A model generated the notes under the pieces. That model saw nothing but the letters and a program-made list of their open reading frames with translations. It ran no database searches and was not told the DNA's origin. The position numbers and the translations under genes are program-made. 64,000 bases of DNA, from assembly GCA_001695595.3 (NCBI GenBank), contig MBPM02000176.1, positions 1 to 64,000 of the forward strand, read 5' to 3'. Positions 52,501-64,000 of the stretch are shown here, piece by piece (the first letter of the stretch is position 1; each line of letters opens with the position of its first letter). This DNA comes from Plasmopara viticola (lineage: Eukaryota > Oomycota > Peronosporomycetes > Peronosporales > Peronosporaceae).

Positions 52501-55317
52501 AAAGGCTTTAGTAAAGCGACCTTCGATCACATCGTGTGTGTCATAGTCAAAGCGGGATGGTGCGACGTGAACGCACTTATCTATATCTAAACGAAGTTGA
52601 GTGCAATGTACCGGGGATGTAGCTCAAATGGTAGAGCGCTCGCTTAGCATGCGAGAGGTACAGGGATCGATACCCTGCTTCTCCAGGCGTGTGTAGTATA
52701 GTGGTCAGTACCTCACCTTGTGGCGGTGATATCCCTGGTTCGAATCCGGGCACGCGCATTTCTGGACGATGTTATGTGTCGATTGTCTGTTTTTGCTTGC
52801 AAAGGCTTTAGTAAAGCGACCTTCGATCACATCGTGTGTGTCATAGTCAAAGCGGGATGGTGCGACGTGAACGCACTTATCTATATCTAAACGAAGTTGA
52901 GTGCAATGTACCGGGGATGTAGCTCAAATGGTAGAGCGCTCGCTTAGCATGCGAGAGGTACAGGGATCGATACCCTGCTTCTCCAGGCGTGTGTAGTATA
53001 GTGGTCAGTACCTCACCTTGTGGCGGTGATATCCCTGGTTCGAATCCGGGCACGCGCATTTCTGGACGATGTTATGTGTCGAATTGTCTGTTTTTGCTTG
53101 CAAAGGCTTTAGTAAAGCGACCTTCGATCACATCGTGTGTGTCATAGTCAAAGCGGGATGGTGCGACGTGAACGCACTTATCTATATCTAAACGAAGTTG
53201 AGTGCAATGTACCGGGGATGTAGCTCAAATGGTAGAGCGCTCGCTTAGCATGCGAGAGGTACAGGGATCGATACCCTGCTTCTCCAGGCGTGTGTAGTAT
53301 AGTGGTCAGTACCTCACCTTGTGGCGGTGATATCCCTGGTTCGAATCCGGGCACGCGCATTTCTGGACGATGTTATGTGTCGTATTGTCTGTTTTTGCTT
53401 GCAAAGGCTTTAGTAAAGCGACCTTCGATCACATCGTGTGTGTCATAGTCAAAGCGGGATGGTGCGACGTGAACGCACTTATCTATATCTAAACGAAGTT
53501 GAGTGCAATGTACCGGGGATGTAGCTCAAATGGTAGAGCGCTCGCTTAGCATGCGAGAGGTACAGGGATCGATACCCTGCTTCTCCAGGCGTGTGTAGTA
53601 TAGTGGTCAGTACCTCACCTTGTGGCGGTGATATCCCTGGTTCGAATCCGGGCACGCGCATTTCTGGACGATGTTATGTGTCGAATTGTCTGTTTTTGCT
53701 TGCAAAGGCTTTAGTAAAGCGACCTTCGATCACATCGTGTGTGTCATAGTCAAAGCGGGATGGTGCGACGTGAACGCACTTATCTATATCTAAACGAAGT
53801 TGAGTGCAATGTACCGGGGATGTAGCTCAAATGGTAGAGCGCTCGCTTAGCATGCGAGAGGTACAGGGATCGATACCCTGCTTCTCCAGGCGTGTGTAGT
53901 ATAGTGGTCAGTACCTCACCTTGTGGCGGTGATATCCCTGGTTCGAATCCGGGCACGCGCATTTCTGGACGATGTTATGTGTCGATTGTCTGTTTTTGCT
54001 TGCAAAGGCTTTAGTAAAGCGACCTTCGATCACATCGTGTGTGTCATAGTCAAAGCGGGATGGTGCGACGTGAACGCACTTATCTATATCTAAACGAAGT
54101 TGAGTGCAATGTACCGGGGATGTAGCTCAAATGGTAGAGCGCTCGCTTAGCATGCGAGAGGTACAGGGATCGATACCCTGCTTCTCCAGGCGTGTGTAGT
54201 ATAGTGGTCAGTACCTCACCTTGTGGCGGTGATATCCCTGGTTCGAATCCGGGCACGCGCATTTCTGGACGATGTTATGTGTCGTATTGTCTGTTTTTGC
54301 TTGCAAAGGCTTTAGTAAAGCGACCTTCGATCACATCGTGTGTGTCATAGTCAAAGCGGGATGGTGCGACGTGAACGCACTTATCTATATCTAAACGAAG
54401 TTGAGTGCAATGTACCGGGGATGTAGCTCAAATGGTAGAGCGCTCGCTTAGCATGCGAGAGGTACAGGGATCGATACCCTGCTTCTCCAGGCGTGTGTAG
54501 TATAGTGGTCAGTACCTCACCTTGTGGCGGTGATATCCCTGGTTCGAATCCGGGCACGCGCATTTCTGGACGATGTTATGTGTCGATTGTCTGTTTTTGC
54601 TTGCAAAGGCTTTAGTAAAGCGACCTTCGATCACATCGTGTGTGTCATAGTCAAAGCGGGATGGTGCGACGTGAACGCACTTATCTATATCTAAACGAAG
54701 TTGAGTGCAATGTACCGGGGATGTAGCTCAAATGGTAGAGCGCTCGCTTAGCATGCGAGAGGTACAGGGATCGATACCCTGCTTCTCCAGGCGTGTGTAG
54801 TATAGTGGTCAGTACCTCACCTTGTGGCGGTGATATCCCTGGTTCGAATCCGGGCACGCGCATTTCTGGACGATGTTATGTGTCGATTGTCTGTTTTTGC
54901 TTGCAAAGGCTTTAGTAAAGCGACCTTCGATCACATCGTGTGTGTCATAGTCAAAGCGGGATGGTGCGACGTGAACGCACTTATCTATATCTAAACGAAG
55001 TTGAGTGCAATGTACCGGGGATGTAGCTCAAATGGTAGAGCGCTCGCTTAGCATGCGAGAGGTACAGGGATCGATACCCTGCTTCTCCAGGCGTGTGTAG
55101 TATAGTGGTCAGTACCTCACCTTGTGGCGGTGATATCCCTGGTTCGAATCCGGGCACGCGCATTTCTGGACGATGTTATGTGTCGTATTGTCTGTTTTTG
55201 CTTGCAAAGGCTTTAGTAAAGCGACCTTCGATCACATCGTGTGTGTCATAGTCAAAGCGGGATGGTGCGACGTGAACGCACTTATCTATATCTAAACGAA
55301 GTTGAGTGCAATGTACC
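46600..55317 (+). tRNA. Array C, units 30-58 (Ala-His pairs)
   Basis: Rule as above. L values: 46745, 47046, 47347, 47647, 47947, 48248, 48548, 48849, 49150, 49451, 49751, 50052, 50352, 50652, 50953, 51253, 51554, 51855, 52156, 52457, 52758, 53058, 53359, 53660, 53961, 54261, 54562, 54862, 55162. Here GTATTG and GATTG spacers become frequent. Units whose step is 300 rather than 301 carry GATTG. Confidence 0.96.
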
Positions 55318-58300
55318 GGGGATGTAGCTCAAATGGTAGAGCGCTCGCTTAGCATGCGAGAGGTACAGGGATCGATACCCTGCTTCTCCAGGCGTGTGTA
55401 GTATAGTGGTCAGTACCTCACCTTGTGGCGGTGATATCCCTGGTTCGAATCCGGGCACGCGCATTTCTGGACGATGTTATGTGTCGTATTGTCTGTTTTT
55501 GCTTGCAAAGGCTTTAGTAAAGCGACCTTCGATCACATCGTGTGTGTCATAGTCAAAGCGGGATGGTGCGACGTGAACGCACTTATCTATATCTAAACGA
55601 AGTTGAGTGCAATGTACCGGGGATGTAGCTCAAATGGTAGAGCGCTCGCTTAGCATGCGAGAGGTACAGGGATCGATACCCTGCTTCTCCAGGCGTGTGT
55701 AGTATAGTGGTCAGTACCTCACCTTGTGGCGGTGATATCCCTGGTTCGAATCCGGGCACGCGCATTTCTGGACGATGTTATGTGTCGATTGTCTGTTTTT
55801 GCTTGCAAAGGCTTTAGTAAAGCGACCTTCGATCACATCGTGTGTGTCATAGTCAAAGCGGGATGGTGCGACGTGAACGCACTTATCTATATCTAAACGA
55901 AGTTGAGTGCAATGTACCGGGGATGTAGCTCAAATGGTAGAGCGCTCGCTTAGCATGCGAGAGGTACAGGGATCGATACCCTGCTTCTCCAGGCGTGTGT
56001 AGTATAGTGGTCAGTACCTCACCTTGTGGCGGTGATATCCCTGGTTCGAATCCGGGCACGCGCATTTCTGGACGATGTTATGTGTCGTATTGTCTGTTTT
56101 TGCTTGCAAAGGCTTTAGTAAAGCGACCTTCGATCACATCGTGTGTGTCATAGTCAAAGCGGGATGGTGCGACGTGAACGCACTTATCTATATCTAAACG
56201 AAGTTGAGTGCAATGTACCGGGGATGTAGCTCAAATGGTAGAGCGCTCGCTTAGCATGCGAGAGGTACAGGGATCGATACCCTGCTTCTCCAGGCGTGTG
56301 TAGTATAGTGGTCAGTACCTCACCTTGTGGCGGTGATATCCCTGGTTCGAATCCGGGCACGCGCATTTCTGGACGATGTTATGTGTCGTATTGTCTGTTT
56401 TTGCTTGCAAAGGCTTTAGTAAAGCGACCTTCGATCACATCGTGTGTGTCATAGTCAAAGCGGGATGGTGCGACGTGAACGCACTTATCTATATCTAAAC
56501 GAAGTTGAGTGCAATGTACCGGGGATGTAGCTCAAATGGTAGAGCGCTCGCTTAGCATGCGAGAGGTACAGGGATCGATACCCTGCTTCTCCAGGCGTGT
56601 GTAGTATAGTGGTCAGTACCTCACCTTGTGGCGGTGATATCCCTGGTTCGAATCCGGGCACGCGCATTTCTGGACGATGTTATGTGTCGATTGTCTGTTT
56701 TTGCTTGCAAAGGCTTTAGTAAAGCGACCTTCGATCACATCGTGTGTGTCATAGTCAAAGCGGGATGGTGCGACGTGAACGCACTTATCTATATCTAAAC
56801 GAAGTTGAGTGCAATGTACCGGGGATGTAGCTCAAATGGTAGAGCGCTCGCTTAGCATGCGAGAGGTACAGGGATCGATACCCTGCTTCTCCAGGCGTGT
56901 GTAGTATAGTGGTCAGTACCTCACCTTGTGGCGGTGATATCCCTGGTTCGAATCCGGGCACGCGCATTTCTGGACGATGTTATGTGTCGTATTGTCTGTT
57001 TTTGCTTGCAAAGGCTTTAGTAAAGCGACCTTCGATCACATCGTGTGTGTCATAGTCAAAGCGGGATGGTGCGACGTGAACGCACTTATCTATATCTAAA
57101 CGAAGTTGAGTGCAATGTACCGGGGATGTAGCTCAAATGGTAGAGCGCTCGCTTAGCATGCGAGAGGTACAGGGATCGATACCCTGCTTCTCCAGGCGTG
57201 TGTAGTATAGTGGTCAGTACCTCACCTTGTGGCGGTGATATCCCTGGTTCGAATCCGGGCACGCGCATTTCTGGACGATGTTATGTGTCGTATTGTCTGT
57301 TTTTGCTTGCAAAGGCTTTAGTAAAGCGACCTTCGATCACATCGTGTGTGTCATAGTCAAAGCGGGATGGTGCGACGTGAACGCACTTATCTATATCTAA
57401 ACGAAGTTGAGTGCAATGTACCGGGGATGTAGCTCAAATGGTAGAGCGCTCGCTTAGCATGCGAGAGGTACAGGGATCGATACCCTGCTTCTCCAGGCGT
57501 GTGTAGTATAGTGGTCAGTACCTCACCTTGTGGCGGTGATATCCCTGGTTCGAATCCGGGCACGCGCATTTCTGGACGATGTTATGTGTCGAATTGTCTG
57601 TTTTTGCTTGCAAAGGCTTTAGTAAAGCGACCTTCGATCACATCGTGTGTGTCATAGTCAAAGCGGGATGGTGCGACGTGAACGCACTTATCTATATCTA
57701 AACGAAGTTGAGTGCAATGTACCGGGGATGTAGCTCAAATGGTAGAGCGCTCGCTTAGCATGCGAGAGGTACAGGGATCGATACCCTGCTTCTCCAGGCG
57801 TGTGTAGTATAGTGGTCAGTACCTCACCTTGTGGCGGTGATATCCCTGGTTCGAATCCGGGCACGCGCATTTCTGGACGATGTTATGTGTCGTATTGTCT
57901 GTTTTTGCTTGCAAAGGCTTTAGTAAAGCGACCTTCGATCACATCGTGTGTGTCATAGTCAAAGCGGGATGGTGCGACGTGAACGCACTTATCTATATCT
58001 AAACGAAGTTGAGTGCAATGTACCGGGGATGTAGCTCAAATGGTAGAGCGCTCGCTTAGCATGCGAGAGGTACAGGGATCGATACCCTGCTTCTCCAGGC
58101 GTGTGTAGTATAGTGGTCAGTACCTCACCTTGTGGCGGTGATATCCCTGGTTCGAATCCGGGCACGCGCATTTCTGGACGATGTTATGTGTCGTATTGTC
58201 TGTTTTTGCTTGCAAAGGCTTTAGTAAAGCGACCTTCGATCACATCGTGTGTGTCATAGTCAAAGCGGGATGGTGCGACGTGAACGCACTTATCTATATC

Positions 58301-61300
58301 TAAACGAAGTTGAGTGCAATGTACCGGGGATGTAGCTCAAATGGTAGAGCGCTCGCTTAGCATGCGAGAGGTACAGGGATCGATACCCTGCTTCTCCAGG
58401 CGTGTGTAGTATAGTGGTCAGTACCTCACCTTGTGGCGGTGATATCCCTGGTTCGAATCCGGGCACGCGCATTTCTGGACGATGTTATGTGTCGATTGTC
58501 TGTTTTTGCTTGCAAAGGCTTTAGTAAAGCGACCTTCGATCACATCGTGTGTGTCATAGTCAAAGCGGGATGGTGCGACGTGAACGCACTTATCTATATC
58601 TAAACGAAGTTGAGTGCAATGTACCGGGGATGTAGCTCAAATGGTAGAGCGCTCGCTTAGCATGCGAGAGGTACAGGGATCGATACCCTGCTTCTCCAGG
58701 CGTGTGTAGTATAGTGGTCAGTACCTCACCTTGTGGCGGTGATATCCCTGGTTCGAATCCGGGCACGCGCATTTCTGGACGATGTTATGTGTCGATTGTC
58801 TGTTTTTGCTTGCAAAGGCTTTAGTAAAGCGACCTTCGATCACATCGTGTGTGTCATAGTCAAAGCGGGATGGTGCGACGTGAACGCACTTATCTATATC
58901 TAAACGAAGTTGAGTGCAATGTACCGGGGATGTAGCTCAAATGGTAGAGCGCTCGCTTAGCATGCGAGAGGTACAGGGATCGATACCCTGCTTCTCCAGG
59001 CGTGTGTAGTATAGTGGTCAGTACCTCACCTTGTGGCGGTGATATCCCTGGTTCGAATCCGGGCACGCGCATTTCTGGACGATGTTATGTGTCGATTGTC
59101 TGTTTTTGCTTGCAAAGGCTTTAGTAAAGCGACCTTCGATCACATCGTGTGTGTCATAGTCAAAGCGGGATGGTGCGACGTGAACGCACTTATCTATATC
59201 TAAACGAAGTTGAGTGCAATGTACCGGGGATGTAGCTCAAATGGTAGAGCGCTCGCTTAGCATGCGAGAGGTACAGGGATCGATACCCTGCTTCTCCAGG
59301 CGTGTGTAGTATAGTGGTCAGTACCTCACCTTGTGGCGGTGATATCCCTGGTTCGAATCCGGGCACGCGCATTTCTGGACGATGTTATGTGTCGAATTGT
59401 CTGTTTTTGCTTGCAAAGGCTTTAGTAAAGCGACCTTCGATCACATCGTGTGTGTCATAGTCAAAGCGGGATGGTGCGACGTGAACGCACTTATCTATAT
59501 CTAAACGAAGTTGAGTGCAATGTACCGGGGATGTAGCTCAAATGGTAGAGCGCTCGCTTAGCATGCGAGAGGTACAGGGATCGATACCCTGCTTCTCCAG
59601 GCGTGTGTAGTATAGTGGTCAGTACCTCACCTTGTGGCGGTGATATCCCTGGTTCGAATCCGGGCACGCGCATTTCTGGACGATGTTATGTGTCGAATTG
59701 TCTGTTTTTGCTTGCAAAGGCTTTAGTAAAGCGACCTTCGATCACATCGTGTGTGTCATAGTCAAAGCGGGATGGTGCGACGTGAACGCACTTATCTATA
59801 TCTAAACGAAGTTGAGTGCAATGTACCGGGGATGTAGCTCAAATGGTAGAGCGCTCGCTTAGCATGCGAGAGGTACAGGGATCGATACCCTGCTTCTCCA
59901 GGCGTGTGTAGTATAGTGGTCAGTACCTCACCTTGTGGCGGTGATATCCCTGGTTCGAATCCGGGCACGCGCATTTCTGGACGATGTTATGTGTCGATTG
60001 TCTGTTTTTGCTTGCAAAGGCTTTAGTAAAGCGACCTTCGATCACATCGTGTGTGTCATAGTCAAAGCGGGATGGTGCGACGTGAACGCACTTATCTATA
60101 TCTAAACGAAGTTGAGTGCAATGTACCGGGGATGTAGCTCAAATGGTAGAGCGCTCGCTTAGCATGCGAGAGGTACAGGGATCGATACCCTGCTTCTCCA
60201 GGCGTGTGTAGTATAGTGGTCAGTACCTCACCTTGTGGCGGTGATATCCCTGGTTCGAATCCGGGCACGCGCATTTCTGGACGATGTTATGTGTCGTTGT
60301 CTGTTTTTGCTTGCAAAGGCTTTAGTAAAGCGACCTTCGATCACATCGTGTGTGTCATAGTCAAAGCGGGATGGTGCGACGTGAACGCACTTATCTATAT
60401 CTAAACGAAGTTGAGTGCAATGTACCGGGGATGTAGCTCAAATGGTAGAGCGCTCGCTTAGCATGCGAGAGGTACAGGGATCGATACCCTGCTTCTCCAG
60501 GCGTGTGTAGTATAGTGGTCAGTACCTCACCTTGTGGCGGTGATATCCCTGGTTCGAATCCGGGCACGCGCATTTCTGGACGATGTTATGTGTCGAATTG
60601 TCTGTTTTTGCTTGCAAAGGCTTTAGTAAAGCGACCTTCGATCACATCGTGTGTGTCATAGTCAAAGCGGGATGGTGCGACGTGAACGCACTTATCTATA
60701 TCTAAACGAAGTTGAGTGCAATGTACCGGGGATGTAGCTCAAATGGTAGAGCGCTCGCTTAGCATGCGAGAGGTACAGGGATCGATACCCTGCTTCTCCA
60801 GGCGTGTGTAGTATAGTGGTCAGTACCTCACCTTGTGGCGGTGATATCCCTGGTTCGAATCCGGGCACGCGCATTTCTGGACGATGTTATGTGTCGTATT
60901 GTCTGTTTTTGCTTGCAAAGGCTTTAGTAAAGCGACCTTCGATCACATCGTGTGTGTCATAGTCAAAGCGGGATGGTGCGACGTGAACGCACTTATCTAT
61001 ATCTAAACGAAGTTGAGTGCAATGTACCGGGGATGTAGCTCAAATGGTAGAGCGCTCGCTTAGCATGCGAGAGGTACAGGGATCGATACCCTGCTTCTCC
61101 AGGCGTGTGTAGTATAGTGGTCAGTACCTCACCTTGTGGCGGTGATATCCCTGGTTCGAATCCGGGCACGCGCATTTCTGGACGATGTTATGTGTCGAAT
61201 TGTCTGTTTTTGCTTGCAAAGGCTTTAGTAAAGCGACCTTCGATCACATCGTGTGTGTCATAGTCAAAGCGGGATGGTGCGACGTGAACGCACTTATCTA

Positions 61301-64000
61301 TATCTAAACGAAGTTGAGTGCAATGTACCGGGGATGTAGCTCAAATGGTAGAGCGCTCGCTTAGCATGCGAGAGGTACAGGGATCGATACCCTGCTTCTC
61401 CAGGCGTGTGTAGTATAGTGGTCAGTACCTCACCTTGTGGCGGTGATATCCCTGGTTCGAATCCGGGCACGCGCATTTCTGGACGATGTTATGTGTCGTA
61501 TTGTCTGTTTTTGCTTGCAAAGGCTTTAGTAAAGCGACCTTCGATCACATCGTGTGTGTCATAGTCAAAGCGGGATGGTGCGACGTGAACGCACTTATCT
61601 ATATCTAAACGAAGTTGAGTGCAATGTACCGGGGATGTAGCTCAAATGGTAGAGCGCTCGCTTAGCATGCGAGAGGTACAGGGATCGATACCCTGCTTCT
61701 CCAGGCGTGTGTAGTATAGTGGTCAGTACCTCACCTTGTGGCGGTGATATCCCTGGTTCGAATCCGGGCACGCGCATTTCTGGACGATGTTATGTGTCGA
61801 ATTGTCTGTTTTTGCTTGCAAAGGCTTTAGTAAAGCGACCTTCGATCACATCGTGTGTGTCATAGTCAAAGCGGGATGGTGCGACGTGAACGCACTTATC
61901 TATATCTAAACGAAGTTGAGTGCAATGTACCGGGGATGTAGCTCAAATGGTAGAGCGCTCGCTTAGCATGCGAGAGGTACAGGGATCGATACCCTGCTTC
62001 TCCAGGCGTGTGTAGTATAGTGGTCAGTACCTCACCTTGTGGCGGTGATATCCCTGGTTCGAATCCGGGCACGCGCATTTCTGGACGATGTTATGTGTCG
62101 AATTGTCTGTTTTTGCTTGCAAAGGCTTTAGTAAAGCGACCTTCGATCACATCGTGTGTGTCATAGTCAAAGCGGGATGGTGCGACGTGAACGCACTTAT
62201 CTATATCTAAACGAAGTTGAGTGCAATGTACCGGGGATGTAGCTCAAATGGTAGAGCGCTCGCTTAGCATGCGAGAGGTACAGGGATCGATACCCTGCTT
62301 CTCCAGGCGTGTGTAGTATAGTGGTCAGTACCTCACCTTGTGGCGGTGATATCCCTGGTTCGAATCCGGGCACGCGCATTTCTGGACGATGTTATGTGTC
62401 GATTGTCTGTTTTTGCTTGCAAAGGCTTTAGTAAAGCGACCTTCGATCACATCGTGTGTGTCATAGTCAAAGCGGGATGGTGCGACGTGAACGCACTTAT
62501 CTATATCTAAACGAAGTTGAGTGCAATGTACCGGGGATGTAGCTCAAATGGTAGAGCGCTCGCTTAGCATGCGAGAGGTACAGGGATCGATACCCTGCTT
62601 CTCCAGGCGTGTGTAGTATAGTGGTCAGTACCTCACCTTGTGGCGGTGATATCCCTGGTTCGAATCCGGGCACGCGCATTTCTGGACGATGTTATGTGTC
62701 GATTGTCTGTTTTTGCTTGCAAAGGCTTTAGTAAAGCGACCTTCGATCACATCGTGTGTGTCATAGTCAAAGCGGGATGGTGCGACGTGAACGCACTTAT
62801 CTATATCTAAACGAAGTTGAGTGCAATGTACCGGGGATGTAGCTCAAATGGTAGAGCGCTCGCTTAGCATGCGAGAGGTACAGGGATCGATACCCTGCTT
62901 CTCCAGGCGTGTGTAGTATAGTGGTCAGTACCTCACCTTGTGGCGGTGATATCCCTGGTTCGAATCCGGGCACGCGCATTTCTGGACGATGTTATGTGTC
63001 GATTGTCTGTTTTTGCTTGCAAAGGCTTTAGTAAAGCGACCTTCGATCACATCGTGTGTGTCATAGTCAAAGCGGGATGGTGCGACGTGAACGCACTTAT
63101 CTATATCTAAACGAAGTTGAGTGCAATGTACCGGGGATGTAGCTCAAATGGTAGAGCGCTCGCTTAGCATGCGAGAGGTACAGGGATCGATACCCTGCTT
63201 CTCCAGGCGTGTGTAGTATAGTGGTCAGTACCTCACCTTGTGGCGGTGATATCCCTGGTTCGAATCCGGGCACGCGCATTTCTGGACGATGTTATGTGTC
63301 GAATTGTCTGTTTTTGCTTGCAAAGGCTTTAGTAAAGCGACCTTCGATCACATCGTGTGTGTCATAGTCAAAGCGGGATGGTGCGACGTGAACGCACTTA
63401 TCTATATCTAAACGAAGTTGAGTGCAATGTACCGGGGATGTAGCTCAAATGGTAGAGCGCTCGCTTAGCATGCGAGAGGTACAGGGATCGATACCCTGCT
63501 TCTCCAGGCGTGTGTAGTATAGTGGTCAGTACCTCACCTTGTGGCGGTGATATCCCTGGTTCGAATCCGGGCACGCGCATTTCTGGACGATGTTATGTGT
63601 CGAATTGTCTGTTTTTGCTTGCAAAGGCTTTAGTAAAGCGACCTTCGATCACATCGTGTGTGTCATAGTCAAAGCGGGATGGTGCGACGTGAACGCACTT
63701 ATCTATATCTAAACGAAGTTGAGTGCAATGTACCGGGGATGTAGCTCAAATGGTAGAGCGCTCGCTTAGCATGCGAGAGGTACAGGGATCGATACCCTGC
63801 TTCTCCAGGCGTGTGTAGTATAGTGGTCAGTACCTCACCTTGTGGCGGTGATATCCCTGGTTCGAATCCGGGCACGCGCATTTCTGGACGATGTTATGTG
63901 TCGAATTGTCTGTTTTTGCTTGCAAAGGCTTTAGTAAAGCGACCTTCGATCACATCGTGTGTGTCATAGTCAAAGCGGGATGGTGCGACGTGAACGCACT
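55318..64000 (+). tRNA. Array C, units 59-87 (Ala-His pairs), continuing past the window
   Basis: Rule as above. L values: 55463, 55764, 56064, 56365, 56666, 56966, 57267, 57568, 57869, 58170, 58471, 58771, 59071, 59371, 59672, 59973, 60273, 60572, 60873, 61174, 61475, 61776, 62077, 62378, 62678, 62978, 63278, 63579, 63880. The spacer after 60273 has a unique shorter form (CGTTG). The window ends within the spacer of unit 87, so the true array length is unknown. Confidence 0.96.

Noticed and set aside
37874..64000. CRISPR array
   Set aside because: The period is 301 bp, the repeated parts are two folded tRNAs, and the spacers are homologous to each other.
1..64000. Assembly artefact as an explanation for the whole structure
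   Set aside because: Not fully excluded. Unit-specific spacer variants in matching order, and precise target-site duplications, argue for a real locus, but exact copy number and some indels could be assembly errors.

Overview
The window is eukaryotic nuclear DNA made almost entirely of two things: a very large tandem array of tRNA genes, and retrotransposons inserted at one exact position inside those tRNA genes. The tRNA-Ala has anticodon AGC, which is a eukaryotic usage, and the long ORFs are those of an endonuclease-type non-LTR (LINE) element. The general look of the LINE proteins reminds me of stramenopile/oomycete elements, but that lineage call is only a suspicion; 'eukaryote' is firm.

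Array. A unit of about 301 bp is repeated 145 times on the + strand. Each unit carries tRNA-Ala(AGC) (73 nt), a single G, tRNA-His(GTG) (72 nt), then about 155 bp of spacer with a T-run (Pol III stop) and, before the next tRNA-Ala, a TATA-like box at -31 and CAA at -9. That makes about 290 tRNA genes, nearly all identical in sequence, with variation confined to the spacer. The lone G between the two tRNAs sits exactly where the obligatory G-1 of tRNA-His lies.

Layout. 1-4778: LINE copy A (- strand), cut by the window edge and broken by many indels. 4779-5079: one tRNA pair. 5080-5356: tRNA-Ala 5' fragment plus SINE copy 1 (- strand). 5357-13771: array A, 28 units. 13772-21323: Ala fragment plus LINE copy B (both ORFs open). 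21324-21624: one pair. 21625-21848: Ala fragment plus SINE copy 2. 21849-30264: array B, 28 units. 30265-37873: Ala fragment plus LINE copy C (both ORFs open, most complete). 37874-64000: array C, 87 units, very homogeneous, running off the window. Blocks LINE-pair-SINE-28 units repeat with a period of about 16.5 kb, and arrays A and B correspond unit by unit, so this is a higher-order tandem duplication.

How it fits together. At all junctions visible here (five right-hand, four left-hand) the LINE or SINE lies between nucleotides 14 and 15 of tRNA-Ala, inside the A box, in antisense orientation, flanked by a 14-bp duplication that is precisely nucleotides 1-14 of the tRNA. The duplication rebuilds a complete tRNA-Ala beside every insertion, so gene number is not reduced. 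The LINE encodes an ORF1 protein and an ORF2 with AP-type endonuclease, reverse transcriptase and a C-terminal CCHC finger. The SINE has a tRNA-like head and shares its last ~25 nt with the LINE, so it is probably mobilised by the LINE machinery. ORF2 has no AUG before its endonuclease active-site motifs and begins at the ORF1 stop codon. The best candidate for an undescribed system is this autonomous LINE plus dependent SINE dedicated to the tRNA-Ala gene inside an amplified, probably dicistronic, Ala-His tRNA array.
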